From Niebla homalea (Eukaryota; Ascomycota; Lecanoromycetes; Lecanorales; Ramalinaceae): a stretch of 64,000 nucleotides of DNA. This document shows positions 11,767 to 24,400 of the stretch, one piece after another (positions within the stretch are counted from its first letter, which is position 1; each line of letters opens with the position of its first letter). Under the pieces are notes generated by a model, which was not told where the DNA came from, searched no databases, and saw nothing but the letters and a program-made list of their open reading frames with translations. A program made the translations under genes and the position numbers. The stretch lies in NCBI GenBank assembly GCA_019925105.1, contig JAHGAU010000013.1, positions 620,001 to 684,000 of the forward strand. The letters run 5' to 3'.

Positions 11767-13374
11767 ATGCTAGACGAGAACCTACCCAGTAGGCCCTGAT
11801 GCTGCGTCTCTGTCAGTTCGCTCCCAGCGCTGATGATTGCTAGCTTTCTATCTTCGTTCATCGGCCGACGAGATCAAGCATCATGCTTCAGTCCTTCTGT
11901 CCCATCAAGGCTCCGGTGCCCTCCCCGCCTACTCCCTACGCCATCCCGACCCCTCATTGCCCGGTTCGAAGAATCGCTACGCTGTAGCCTTGTACGACAG
12001 CTACAATCCGGAAGTTCTATTTGGCGAGGTCCTGTTGATACCTGACTGGACGCAACCGAACTTCAACAAGGAGGAACTCAGACTGAATGGGGGAGTATTG
12101 CCACCTCCACAGCCAGTCCTGCCTACCGAGTTTGTCATACAGTTGTACAATCCTGATCAGCAAATTCACGTCAAATGGAACAGTGGGTCCTGGAATACTT
12201 CGGCTTATTGGGGTCAGTATATCATTCCCCAATTCCATCGAAGTTTGGGGGAAGTAGCATCTGATAAAGCAATACTGACTCGGCGTTTCGCTTAGGTTTC
12301 GAAATCCCCGAGAAGAGCTTCCGACAGCCTTCGGCCTCATCTCTTGACCGCACGCAGAGTGATCCCACTGCTTCAGAGAACACGCCGAAATTGGGCTTCA
12401 AGTGGAAGAAGGATGGGAAATTCTCGAAAGACTACGTCTGCTCTTTGTCCGGGAAGTCGACCAATCCAGATGGAAGCAAGAAAAAGAATAGGGAGCCCGA
12501 TATTACCATCTCACTGTTCAGGCACTTCAAGGAGATCACAATCTACGAGCCCAACCTGTCACGGGTAGAGATCGAAGACCCAAAAGGCTTAGAGGTTGTG
12601 CTGCTACTTGGTGCTATTGTAATCCGCGAGGTCTACAATTCAAGCATGCATGAGTCATTCAACATCACTGATAGTCCCAACACTGTTTCAGCTGTGCCTT
12701 CTGCCAACTCGGGGGGCCAATCGCATGGTCGACGGCGCCGTTCTTCCCATTCCAATCAGCCACCGCAGCAGCCTCCGCGCCATTCGTCCTCTGATCCTCG
12801 ACCTCCTCCGACTGACCCGCGCACACAGTGGGAATTGGATGTCGAGGCTGCTCGTCTCAAGAAACAGGTTGAGGTTGAGGAGCGAGAACGTCGTCGTGCC
12901 GAAGCCGCAGAAACGAAAAGAGTAAAGAAGATGCTGGAAGAGGAAGATCGACGCCGACGGGAAAAGGAAAAGGAGGTCGACCGCGAGACGGAGAGACTGA
13001 AGAAGCTGTATGGCAAGCAGCAGAGCCAAAGCCTTCAGCAACCCCCGAAGCCTCAACAGCAGTCAAAGCCTTCGTATGGGCCTCCAGTGACGGCTTACCC
13101 TCCGGCGCCGGTGCAGAGACCTCACAGTGCTGCCCCAAGTCCCTATCTTGCCCACAACCTGAGACCCTCTGGCCCCCAGCAGCAAGCCTCGTACCCTCAA
13201 CAGGAGAAGCCCTATCTGAATCCGGCAGCCACAGGAGGTGCGAATGCGAGCACATTCTTCAACAACAATGCAGCTCCGCAGCAGAAGTTGCCGAAGAAAA
13301 GCTCGTTCTGGCACCTTGGCAGGAAGGAAGATAGTGCAAGTCGACTGACGAAGCAGCGAAGCACCGTTTTCTAG
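11767..13374 (+). CDS. Conserved fungal protein with basic coiled-coil segment
   Basis: Three exons (11767-11788, 11844-12212, 12296-13374) encode 489 aa. The first exon is only 22 bases and is inferred because the second frame has stop codons immediately upstream of a TTG; splicing gives MLDENLPTFYLRSSADEIKH. Residues 1-125 form a compact region (NRYAVALYDSYNPEVLFGEV, then IQLYNPDQQIHVKW). Next comes FKWKKDGKFSKDYVCSLSGK with an NPDGSKKK segment and an EITIYEPNLSRVEIED strand region. Residues about 265-345 are a charged Arg/Glu coiled coil, and the tail is Gln/Pro-rich and disordered. I recognise it as a widespread fungal protein but know no function for it. Confidence 0.8.
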
Positions 13375-15229
13375 GCTGGTTTGAATGAGCACATTATGAC
13401 AGTGAAGACGGAGCCAATTTAGAATGTGATGTAATGACCCATTGAGCGTCTGGATATTGTTTTTAGCGAGGTGTTGGTTGACAGAGGTATACCCGAACAG
13501 ATTTGAGGCACGTACTCGTTTTCAAAGGCTTCTCAGGGTGCATTTTCTGCGTCGAATCAACAGATTTTAGACGTTTCCACTCACTTCATTGATTTATCAG
13601 GAGCTGTAAATCGTTTGAAGCAACATTGTCTCTGGGTTTTGATCCATTTCGTTAATGTCGCGAAGTCTTGTGACGTAAGACACCTTACTACTTCACTGTT
13701 GGACTTCGGTAAGTAGATATCAAAGACTTTTTTAGATAGATTTATCAACGTCTTAAAAACTTTGTAGGAATATTGACACTATCGTTTCAGGAGCTTTTGA
13801 TATCGCAAAGCTATACTTGCTCCGCGTTTTTGCTGAGACTGGGATTTTGCTTTCGATTTGCTGTCGACTTGCGACGTTTAGGGTCTACTCTCTATGCTGC
13901 GCTCTCATCTTTTTCCTTTTCGTTTGGTTGCCATCTTTTGCATCCTTTCTCATGCCTTGCCAAAAGAGGAAAAACCGAATTGTTTATGCTAGAGTCTCAC
14001 ATCGAATCGGTCCGGGGAATGACAGCAAGATAGATGAATTAATGTAATGCAGGTGGTGGCTTCGGGCATCGTCTTGACAGTTAACGGAGATGCAAGGACT
14101 TGAAACAGACTTGGCCTTCAATGTTGTACCAACTAGAGAGGACTGCAGCAAGCTGCTCGTCGCGTTACGCGCGAACAAGGGGTCTGAGCTGAACACATGG
14201 TGCGATACGTCCGGCACTCAACGCATTGCATAGTGGTCCAGGGTTACGCAAGGCTATCATTCCGACCTTGAGGACTGCATTCTCCAGTCTCCATAGTTCA
14301 CTCAACACACTTGGACTTAACACACTTGAGTAGAAAGAAGCATATTCAGCACCGGGCATATCCTTTCTGGGTTGTTCGAGCAAGAAAAGACAAGTTCAGT
14401 ATAGACGTCACTCGTGTACTCGAATGCTCGAACATAAAGATTAGAGTATGCAATTCTTCTGCTGATAGAGGAACAATCGAAGCGACAAAGGATAGCGTCA
14501 TTCTAAATCCAGCATGAATGGTTGCCAATTGATGGTGTTAGGACCGTGCACGTATGCACACACTAAGGATAACAAACGAGGCTAATTTCGCGAGATTTCA
14601 TGCACATGGTCTTGACATGTTCGTCAAGATCGATCGGCATCGCCAATGTGACTAAGTATATCTTTGCGCATCACAATTCACAAGCCGAGCTGCCGAGGGC
14701 CATGATGAAAACCTCTTCAAGATTGTCGTGAGAAGATATACTAAAGCTAAGTGTACTGTATTTTGATATTAGACTCGGTCTGGACGGCTGATTGGATTAG
14801 TGATTTTGTCTAGTGTGGGGGACCCTCGAAGGTGGCCTGCACTCCACATTTTAGACGGCTACGTGCTTCAAGCCCACTTCCATCAACTGCACTCCACACA
14901 ATAGAGCCACGCGCAATCCCACGAGATCTGGATTAGCACGCGACATGTCTGATGTCAGGCCCACTTCCCTCCATGGCGTCTGCGCGCTCCATGGAGATGT
15001 TGGAAGCGACGAAGCGCCACCAGCCGTACCAATGGGACAGAGACCCATGCGCGTGGGATCGAGAAGCCACCAAGGTTGCTACTTCGCTAGACGGCGAGAA
15101 ACATCGGATAAATTCTCCACTACATTTGACTTTCAACCCACGGAGATGTTAAAGCAATAATGAAGGCTCGAAATTGAGGCCTTGCCATGGAAGCCTTTGA
15201 TTGCTCTCGCAGGCCTAGGCTCACAGGGC
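13375..15229. other. Long gene-poor stretch
   Basis: About 1.85 kb with no supported gene. Open frames on both strands are short, overlap each other and show no domain or consistent composition. It starts with the 3' UTR of the preceding gene. I see no tandem repeat or transposon end. Confidence 0.4.
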
Positions 15230-16042
15230 GATAAGCAAGGGCCCACTATGAGGTCGAGATAAGACATCACAGCTGGAACCAATCATCATGACTTCCGTAT
15301 CATCTGGCAGATCAGCATGTCATACCAGCCCCTGTTGGGCTCTGACAGGTCTCACTTGCTCCCACCTTCGGCCTCGTGTTCCTCTCGCTCCCGCGGTCCA
15401 GATTGTTTTGATAAGGCGCATGGCGACCATGCAATTGGCTCCTTTATCGCCTTACTGTATCAAGTTCTCCTCTTGGTATTCTCGTATGTCGTCTGCACTT
15501 CCTTCGTTTTGGACCAGGAAAGCGCCTGCTGCCCCTTTACTCGTGTTTCACCGCGACCAGTCATTCCAGAACTCCGCACATCGGCCTCGAAAAGCGCCGC
15601 ATTGATTCTGGTAGCATTTTGCATTCCGTTCTTGGCGGCTGTCATTGCATCTCGGGGACAAACAGTCTTCCTTATCAGGCCAAGCAGGAGCACACCCAGC
15701 TTGGCTCTGCTTAGAAGAAGTGTCCTCTTATGCCACACTAATACACAGATCTTCCCGACTCTTGCCTAATCCGCGGATATGTCAACCTGAGTCCTGGGGA
15801 TGGAACACCCTGGAGTCCAGTTGCCGGAGAAAGAGACTTCTCATGCTGGTCAGCTGTTACTGCATCATTCGTCTATTTATTGAGTCCCTTCCTTCATCCA
15901 GATCAATTTAGGTAATTCCAGCGGTATCCCATCTTAAAAACCTCCTGTCCACGCTTGCCTAAAGCGAGATTGCAAGAGGACCAAGGGACGGGAGGAAAGG
16001 ATCTCTCTTTGTTTTGGGTGACAAGCCTCCGGATAATTGAAC
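15230..16042 (+). promoter_or_regulatory. Nitrate-transporter promoter with GATA and NIT4/NirA-like sites
   Basis: GATAAG motifs occur at 15230-15235, 15258-15263, 15410-15415 and, on the minus strand, 15671-15676, with a GATAAA at 15443-15448 (minus). The palindrome TCCGCGGA lies at 15770-15777, 266 bases before the transporter ATG. In Neurospora and Aspergillus, AreA/NIT2 binds GATA elements and NIT4/NirA binds CCGCGG-type palindromes to switch on nitrate genes. Matching this promoter to those factors is inference. A frame at 15317-15769 overlaps this region and is rejected as a gene. Confidence 0.55.
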
Positions 16043-17922
16043 ATGGGTTACAATCCAGCTCTGCTATGGAAGGATCCAGAGATCAATCCAGTCAATCGCA
16101 AAGCTCGCTCCATCCCCATCCTCAACCCAATTAACTTGTACGGACGGGTGTTCAATTTTGCTTGGTTTGGCTTCTTCGTCGCTTTCTGGTCGTGGTAAGT
16201 TCTGCAATCCATGGTTCTTGAAGTACCCGCTGACCCAACGCAGGTACGCATTTCCACCACTGGTAAGACGACTCCTAACGCATGGTGTCATCCTGGAAAT
16301 GATCACTGACCTATCCAAGTTAACTGTCACCATTTCCAAAGATTTGGGGCTGAAGCCGACTGACGTTCAAAATTCCAATATTATTGCTCTTGCTGCCACG
16401 TAGGTTTTGGGGACCGAAAGCTATTGTCTTCGCTGACATTGTGATAAGGCTATTGGTACGCTTAGCCGCTGGGCCAGCGTGTGACAGATTTGGTCCGAGA
16501 TACACTTTTGCGGCCTGTCTTTTGATCGGCTCCATCCCTACAGCACTTGCAGGAGCAGTCACAGGAGTAAAAGGTCTCCTTGCACTTCGCTTCTTCGTTG
16601 GCATTCTCGGAGGGAGCTTCGTCCCGTGCCAGGTTTGGTCGACGGGCTTTTTCGACAAAAATGTTGTGGGAACTGCAAACGCTCTCACGGGCGGCTGGGG
16701 TAATGCCGGCGGCGGTATCACTTACTTCTTGATGCCTGCCATTTTCGACTCGCTTGTCTCCCAGCAAAATCTCACCCCGCATGTCGCATGGCGGGTTGCT
16801 TTCATCGTCCCTTTCATTGTCATCGTCTTTGTCGCTGTGGCAATGTTGATATTAGCGCCAGACACGCCTACTGGCAAATGGAGTCAACGCCATGCCGCCG
16901 CCCAGCAAAATTTGGCCAATCAAGGTATCACTGGTGATGTTGTCGACGTACCTGGTGAGCTGGCCGACAAACCAGGCCACTCCCCAGTGTCCGAATCTCC
17001 CACCATGGACAATGAGAAGAAGATCGGATTCATGGCAACTGACAAACGCAACGGAAGTGTCGGTCATGAAGCTCAATTGGGTGAACAGGAACTACTTGAC
17101 ACCGCGCGTGGTGAGATTGTTCAAAAACCAACATTGAAAGAAGCAATGCCTGTCATCTTTTCCCTGCAGACGCTTGTGACGTGTGGATGTTATTTCTGTT
17201 CCTTCGGAGCAGAGCTTGCTATCAACAGCATACTGGGCAACTACTACTTCAAGAACTTCAAATCTCTGGGCCAGACAGGGACAGGGCGATGGGCGGCTAT
17301 GTTTGGTCTTCTCAACATTGCATTCAGGCCGCTTGGCGGCTTCCTCAGCGATGTCACCTACCAGCGCACTAATGTATGGGGCAAGAAATTTCTTTTGCAT
17401 GGACTCGGCATAATTACAGGTGCCTTCCTAATCGCGATCGGCTTAACGGACTCACATGCGAAGAGTACAATGTTTGGTCTCGTCGCCGGGATGGCTCTAT
17501 TTCTGGAAGCAGGCAACGGTGCCAATTTTTCACTCGTGCCACACGTTCACCCCCATGCCAACGGGATCGTCTCCGGGTGCACAGGTGCAAGCGGTAACTT
17601 TGGAGGCATCATCTTTGCTATCATATTCCGATACCAGAAGACGGTAAGCAGTTGGTCATTGTTCACATTCGCCTTCGCTATCCCACCAAATCCTACCTTC
17701 AAAACCATTGCTGACTTTGCCTAGGATTTCGCAAAGACATTCTGGGTCATTGGAGTCATGGTAAGTCGATTCTCAAGGCCTTTCCTGCAGCTCCATTGGT
17801 GTCTTTGAAGAGATGTATAGTATACAGCTGGACTGACCCCGCATTTCCTTTAGACCATCGCCATCAACCTCTCGCTCTCTTGGATCCGACCCATTCCGAA
17901 GAACCAAATTGGCGGTCATTGA
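16043..17922 (+). CDS. nrtA: High-affinity nitrate transporter, NNP family (CrnA/NrtA)
   Basis: Six exons (16043-16194, 16244-16262, 16320-16399, 16449-17643, 17725-17760, 17854-17922) encode 516 aa, including exons of only 19 and 36 bases. It is an MFS protein of the nitrate/nitrite porter family and imports nitrate with protons at the plasma membrane. Family marks: an N-terminal [20 protein letters not shown] stretch, DRFGPR after TM2, two glycine-rich nitrate-signature stretches ([20 protein letters not shown] and, near the end, [13 protein letters not shown]), [14 protein letters not shown] in TM4-5, and the long central loop (about residues 235-300) typical of fungal NrtA. All intron joins restore the family sequence. 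No nitrate or nitrite reductase gene lies nearby, so the classical crnA-niiA-niaD cluster is absent in this window. Confidence 0.95.
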
Positions 17923-18440
17923 TTGTTCTTTCAGGAGTATCTAGGGGGGGGTTCTGACGGGTCAGCGATTTGCATGATCACAGCTACAGATATCGTAGCA
18001 GAAAATACACCATAAAATGCGGACATTACATGACGTTCTACTTCTCATCCCTACACACGTTACCCACATAATTGTCCCTACACACGCTACCCACATCCTT
18101 GATCATTCGTAATTACATTGTCAAGTTTTTTCATCTGTTTTATCTACGTTTCCCAATCTATCACTCTTTGTCAACTACCTCCTTGATTTTATGTCCTATG
18201 GTTCACTCGCGTTTTCCAAGATATATCTAAATCACACCTGTTGTTTCTATCTCTGTCCTCTCCCGTAGCTGCGTTTTGCGTCGTCGCGAACACTTGAGCA
18301 CGTGACATAGTCTTGGCATATGTTTACTATCGACTACAATTGTACATGCTCCAAACTTCATGCCATGTTCCCCAATCATGACGAAGAGCGAGAGGATGTG
18401 AAGGCTCGCCCCCTGAGATTCATCTATCGTACTGCCGTTC
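17923..18440. other. Intergenic between nrtA and APC2, with a 27-base direct repeat
   Basis: Contains an imperfect direct duplication of a 27-base unit (CCCTACACACG(T/C)TACCCACAT...) at about 18048-18101, probably in the transporter's 3' region. A T-rich stretch follows at 18110-18190. No gene is seen. Confidence 0.45.
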
Positions 18441-21071
18441 ATGGCGGCTCATGGTCGCATTTTCCTTTCGGTCTTTCCTCCCCCCTCCGAGATCGCTGTT
18501 CCTACGCCCACTTCAACACCACTCCTTCCATCGGGCAGCTTTAGCGATTCCAACCCGAGGACTCTGCCACAACGTCCCTCCAAAGACAGTGGCGGGGGTG
18601 CAGCAGAGCAGATCAAATGGGATCGCGCATGGCATACTGCTACCTCTTTCCTTACGATACCTAATGAACCAATCTTGGAGTCAGATGGCGAGCAGCGCGT
18701 GGACAGGCGATGGTTCAAAGGATGTGACACGGAGACGAGAAAAGCTCTCGAGTATGTCTTGAGCGATGACTCCAAAGGCAGGAAAACCCGGGCGGGGAAG
18801 GAAGGGGAAGATCTGGTGAGATGGTATTTCGAGGTGGAGGTCTTGGGGCATTTCATGGATTATATGCTTCCTGTCTTGACGGGTGTGAGATCAGCCGGCT
18901 CCGTGAAATCTGATCATTCTGGCTGATGGAGTTGCAAGATACTCAGTGAGGGCTCTACACCTGATGAGCTCTTGGAAGTCGGCAAGCATCTATACCTTGC
19001 GCAGATGGTGTATCTTCATCCCTTGAAATCTTTCATGCAACAGTACCTCGGCCCTGCTATATGCAAGCGTTTTGATAAAGATCTTCATGGCCTCTTTGTT
19101 CACACGCTCCCGCGTGGCGAGGTTGAAAATGGACTGGCACATTTCTTCAGGCACCAAGCCTCCATAGTCTTGGACATTGAACGCGAACATTACGCACCAA
19201 GATATGCTGAGGTCGAGACTCTCGATCCGAAGCTCATTGCAAGGGAAATGGAAAAAACATGCAGCTGGATGGAAGCCTTGCAAGGTGTGGGTCTCGGTGA
19301 CCATCAAGCACAGCGAATCTTCGCAGAGGCCATGTCTGAGATGCTGGGAGCTCACATAGAGGCCGTCTACTCCAGAAGATGGGAGGCGCACTCAAGAAAT
19401 GAGGAGACCCTGTATGCCTGGATCGAGAGTGACTTTGCCACGTTCATTGCCCATGTATTAGCAAAGATGACCGATGAGTCGCCACAGCGGCGAAGTAGCC
19501 TGAAACGCGATGACCATGCAGACGTCGAAAGATGGCGAGAGATGGCCATTAACAAGCTCGGTGTTCTTAGAACAGAAGAGCTCTTCGATATTGTCGTTGC
19601 ATGGGATGATACCGTTCAGGGCGCTATTGAGGATCTCAAACTTTACGTGAAAAGCCCGCCTTCACGAACCTACCTGACAACATCATTCTCAGCTGCCCTG
19701 GGTAAGCGATTGTTGCAGCCCGGTGCTTCGACTACCGAAATTCTGCAAGTCTACATCTCCATCATACGCGCATTTGCCCTGCTAGATCCCAAAGGAGTCT
19801 TGTTGGACCGGGTTGCCCGACCAATCCGGCGTTATCTGCGTGAACGGGATGACACCGTGACGATTGTCGTTGGTGGCTTGCTCGCTCGTCCTGACGATGA
19901 CCCAGATTCGGGCGAAGTGTTAGTCGAGCTGGCCATAGAAATGGCCAACCACAGCAACTCGATGGACTTGGATAGCAGGAATGGAGACCTCGATTTCGAT
20001 GACATGCAATGGATGCCAGACCCTGTCGACGCAGGACCGGAATACAAGAAGTCGAAGCACTCGGATGTCATTGGGTCCTTGATCAGCCTTTTTGAATCCC
20101 AGGAAGCCTTCATCAAAGAGTTCCAAAGCATTCTGGGTGAACGACTCCTCAAAAAGGAATACGACTTTGACCGAGAAGTCCGTGTACTGGAGCTGCTGAA
20201 GCTCCGCTTTGGTGAATCAGCTCTGCAGGCTTGTGAGGTCATGTTGCGCGACATCCTTGATTCGCGGCGTCTTGATGCTTCCATTCAGAAAGACCAGCAA
20301 TTTCACGGCCGGGCTATGGGCGTCGTGCCTGCTCTCCACGCTCGCGTGCTCTCCCATCTGTTCTGGCCATCTCTCCATTCCGACTCCTTCGCCATCCCTC
20401 CAGCTATCTCGAAGCTACAAAAATTCTACGCGGAAGGGTTCGAGAGCATAAAGCATACCCGCAAATTGACCTGGCTGAATGCACTCGGCCAAGTGACCGT
20501 CTCCCTCGACCTAGAGGATCGCACCATCACCGAAGAAGTGCAGACGTGGCAGGCAAGCGTCATCTACGCATTCCAAAGCAATCATGCCTCCCAACCCATC
20601 ATTCGCACAGTTCCCCAACTCGTCCAAAAGCTCGAAATGGCCGAACACCTTGTCCTTAACGCCATAACTTTCTGGATCGGCAAACTCGTGCTCAAAGCCC
20701 TGCCTTCCCCCCCGCACGCCCCCCAAAGCTACACTGTCCTCGAAACCCTTGCCGACGAAGCCGCCGCGCAAGAAGGCACCGCTTCCGCCGCCATCGCCGC
20801 CGCAGCAGAAACGGTGACCAGCGCTGCGGCTCCCGCCGTGCTGAGCGAGCAGGAGATGGTGAGGGAGAAGATGGAGGTGTACTCGCAGTACGTGGTGGGG
20901 ATGCTGACGAATGGCGGGGCGATGCCGTTGCAGCAGATTGTGATGATGTTGAAGTTGACGGTGCCCGGCGGGTTTCCGTTTGGGAATGAAGAGCTGAAAG
21001 GGTTTTTGGAAGGGGAGGTCAGGGGTGGGAGGTTGGGATATGAGGGGGGGAGTTATAAGATCAAGCATTGA
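18441..21071 (+). CDS. APC2: Anaphase-promoting complex subunit 2 (cullin-like)
   Basis: Two exons (18441-18884, 18939-21071) encode 858 aa. APC2 is the cullin scaffold of the APC/C ubiquitin ligase in the nucleus and binds the RING subunit APC11. The cullin-homology core is clear: SLISLFESQEAFIKEFQSIL, GERLLKKEYDFDREVRVLEL, then FGESALQACEVMLRDILDS and the VIPALHARVLSHLFWP-type segment. The C-terminal winged-helix (WHB) domain follows an Ala-rich linker (about residues 760-785), with YSQYVVGMLTNGGAMPLQQI and a final GYEGGSYKIKH. The donor gtgaga and acceptor gcaag keep frame (VLTG/ILSEG). It is convergent with the HECT ligase gene. Confidence 0.93.
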
Positions 21072-21474
21072 GGGGATAGTGGTATTGATGATTGTGCTCA
21101 ATGGCGGCTGCTGAAGAGCTCGATCTCTCCTGATGAAGCAAACGTGTCGCTTATTCTTTGGATGAGGTGGCTCCTCTTTGCGATCAATGCCCGCGCCTGT
21201 AGAAGAAGGCCACCCACTGCAGCCGTGGACACTTGCATGGGCTTCACTGAGGATCTCCAGAACCACATAGCTGACCAACAGCATTCTTCCAGGCAACACA
21301 GGAGGCATGAGAAAGAGTTACCCGTGAGGAAAATGGCAGCAATGAAGGAGCTCGCGCCTTGTACGATCACGTCGAATCATACCCATCATGATTCGCAATG
21401 GAAGACTCTCATCTAGAAATACAGCGCTCGCTGAGCAATGCTTTACCACATCATGTCCTCGTCCATCCCACCAA
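21072..21474. other. Convergent intergenic between APC2 and the HECT ligase
   Basis: 403 bases of 3' sequence for two genes reading toward each other. No gene, repeat or RNA is evident. Confidence 0.4.
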
Positions 21475-24400
21475 CTACGGCTGCCCGAACCCCTGCGCGT
21501 TCTCCACCGCCTTGATCAGCATCCCCAACATCACCTGGTGTCCACTATAAACCGGCAGCAGCAAGCGCCCAAAGCAGGTATGGCTGGTCGGCAACCGGTC
21601 ATCCCCATCCCCATTCTTCTGCACCACAAACACCACCTGCCCCGCCCCACCGACGGGCAACCGATCACTCGCCGTCACGAACTCCAGCAGCCGCCTCACT
21701 TTATCGGGCCCCTCGGCATCGGGGACGAGGTACCGCCTCGAGTTGCTGTCGTCGACCTTGGTGAATTCCGGGGTGAGCGATTCGGACCAGGCGTGCAGCG
21801 TGTACCAGAAGTCCTGGATGATGGCGTCCGAGGCCGCGTAGCCGCCCTCATATTTGGCGACTTGCTCGAGCTCGTGAGTGTTGATGTCCGGCACACCCTC
21901 CACGAGCGCTTGCAGTGCGCTCGGGTGGAAGAGCTTGAGTGATCTGGGATGAATGACGGTCTTGAGGCCCTTGACGAAGGCTTCGTATTGGGGCTCGATG
22001 GATGTGGTGGTGAGGTGGTGAATGTAATCTCGTATGTAGCCGTACCGGTTCTCGCCCGTGACCATGTGAGCGCCTTCCGGGCTGGCCGACCTTGGAGTCT
22101 GCCGGGGAGAATCGGGAGGCGATTTTCGAGGGGACACCGGCCTCTGAGGGTGTAGGCCGGTCGTCTTGGTGCTGCCGAAGACATCGACGCTGAAGTCGTA
22201 GGTGCGGCAGAAGACCTCTTCGACGGTACCGTCTTTCTCGTCCCACTCTGCCAGGGCGCGCAATCCTCGTGCAAGCTCGGGCCACCCATCTGCAATCATG
22301 CTTGTACTGTTGGGCTGGCGGTTCAGGATCTTCATGTACAGGGCGATGGGGAAGGTGAAGGGCAACGTCACCCCGTTATAGATGGCTAGGGAGGTCAAGA
22401 TCCCCAGCAGCTCGAACTTGTACAGCGGCTCCAACGAGTCCGGCTGGAACCATGACATGTGAGTTTCCGGGTCTGTGGTGAAGGCTCCGTATTTCGGATC
22501 CAGAGCTTCTGCAATGGCTATGCGGAAGAATTCCTGTTGCACACCGCCGTGGTCGATGCCGTCCTCCCCGAGCCCATGACCTATCCGGACTTTGAGTGGG
22601 CGGATCAACTCACATCGCCGTCGCCGCCAAAGCTGGTTCATCGCGTCCGTGAGGGCAGTCTCCCGCTTGATTTCGAGCACGAGGTAGTGCTCGAAAAGTT
22701 TACCCCAGAGGCTCGAGTTTCTCACCATGTTGGTGTGCTCCGAGGTGAAGATCAGTCGGTGGGCGAGTTGAGCATTGGCCATTCCTTCCTGAGAAGCCTT
22801 CCACATCCTAGCGACATTGATGGATCTGAAAAAGGAGACAAGGATGGAGGGTTTGAACACGAATGGATAATCAAGTATATGCGTTCTCGTCGCGTCCAAC
22901 TCCTCGTTGAGCCAGTCCACGGGTGTTTTCAGCAGGTCTAATCTGTCCGAGATGAAAGGTGCCTCGAAGGTCTCTTCAACTAGCCAGTCTCTTCCGTAAT
23001 GCTTATCTGCTCAGTGTAAGTGATCATCAGCCTTATTCTTTCGGTGGTGGAAAGACTCACAGAAAGCCTCGAGCAATCTGAGTGCCCCGGCCACCGCACT
23101 CATGCGGGGAAAGCTGGCTTCTCCGTTCCAATCTCGCAAAAGAATTCCATATAGCCATTCCACGATCACCTCAGGCGCCCTGTGCGAGAGTCGACCCTTA
23201 TCAGGAGGTTTGATGTTCGGCGCTGGATTAAGTCTCCAGGGAGAGGACCCGTTGAGCGAGAGTGGCTGGGACGTCTCTTCTCGCGTCACGAGAATGACAT
23301 TGGGCTCCCAAATGCTGCGAACGATAAGGGTGAGGATGGAGATGATCATAGGATCATCTTCAGAATCATCTTGAGAGCCAGGTTCAAGCCCGACTAAGAA
23401 GGCAGCAAGCAGAGTATATCCACCTATGGCGCGTGTCAGCCTTTTCAAAAGGGAGAGGGCAATATCATCATCCAGCATTTCCATTAGCTCCACTACAGCC
23501 TTGTCAGATACTGCAGAGTTAGTATACCCACCGTCCAGGTGTGGTGGGAATGTCACGTAACCGCGACGGCGTAGCCTTCTTGCGGCGATCCAGACATCAA
23601 CACTCGGTATCGGACTATATGCGCATAAAGCAGCAAGAACGATCCTGCTGATATGAACGACTTGAGGTACACCATAATATCCTTGAAGTGAGGCAGGACG
23701 TGACTTTAAGTCGAGCGACTTTCTTAAGCTTTCAATGCTCGTATCAAAGCATCTCAGAGCTTGCCATAGATCTGTGAAGATGCGTCGGGGGAAAGGAGTT
23801 CCGGCATGCTTGTGATCAAACCTTTCCATGAGATCGGCGAACTCGAGCGATCCAAATACCACTAGACCATCTCTGACGTCCGATCTGGAAAGGAATACTT
23901 TGAGAAGATGATCGCTTGACCAGAGCAAGTCGCATGTCACTTTGATCCGCAATGAAGGGCCAATTCTCTTGAGCTCACCATATTGATGCTTCTTCGGACC
24001 AACGCAAGGGTTGGGACCTTCGATACGTCCAAGGTAGGTCAGAAATTGATCAGGAGACTTTGAATCGCCTTGTTCATGCTTGGTCTCAATGAGCTGAAGT
24101 TCGCAGGGACAAGGACCAGCGGGATGAGGGGGTGCCCCAATCTGTAGAAGAGAATGAGGTCTCAAAGGCAAACACGTTGACTGGATCAGTTGCCTGGGCA
24201 AGGCAAATATCTTTGATGACGACTGAGAATCCGCGCATTCCAAGAACTCGCAATGTGAGCGCAACATCTTGAAGTGAACTTGGTCAATAAGCAGGCCTCG
24301 CTTGATGATACTCGCATCCGGGCTTCGAGAAACTCCACCGTCGCGATGTGCATTTGCTGTCGGTAAAGACTCAAAAGATACATCCGCTTTTGGAGGATGC

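Noticed and set aside
15317..15769. 150-codon frame with two hydrophobic segments upstream of nrtA
   Set aside because: Overlaps a GATA-rich promoter-like stretch, has no recognisable family, and the hydrophobic parts fit a C/T-rich chance frame. RNA-seq could overturn this.
20511..21308. 265-codon minus-strand frame opposite APC2
   Set aside because: Antisense to the conserved APC2 C-terminus; low-complexity composition.
21388..21942. 184-codon plus-strand frame opposite the HECT domain
   Set aside because: Antisense shadow of the HECT coding sequence; Pro/His/Gln-rich with no domain.
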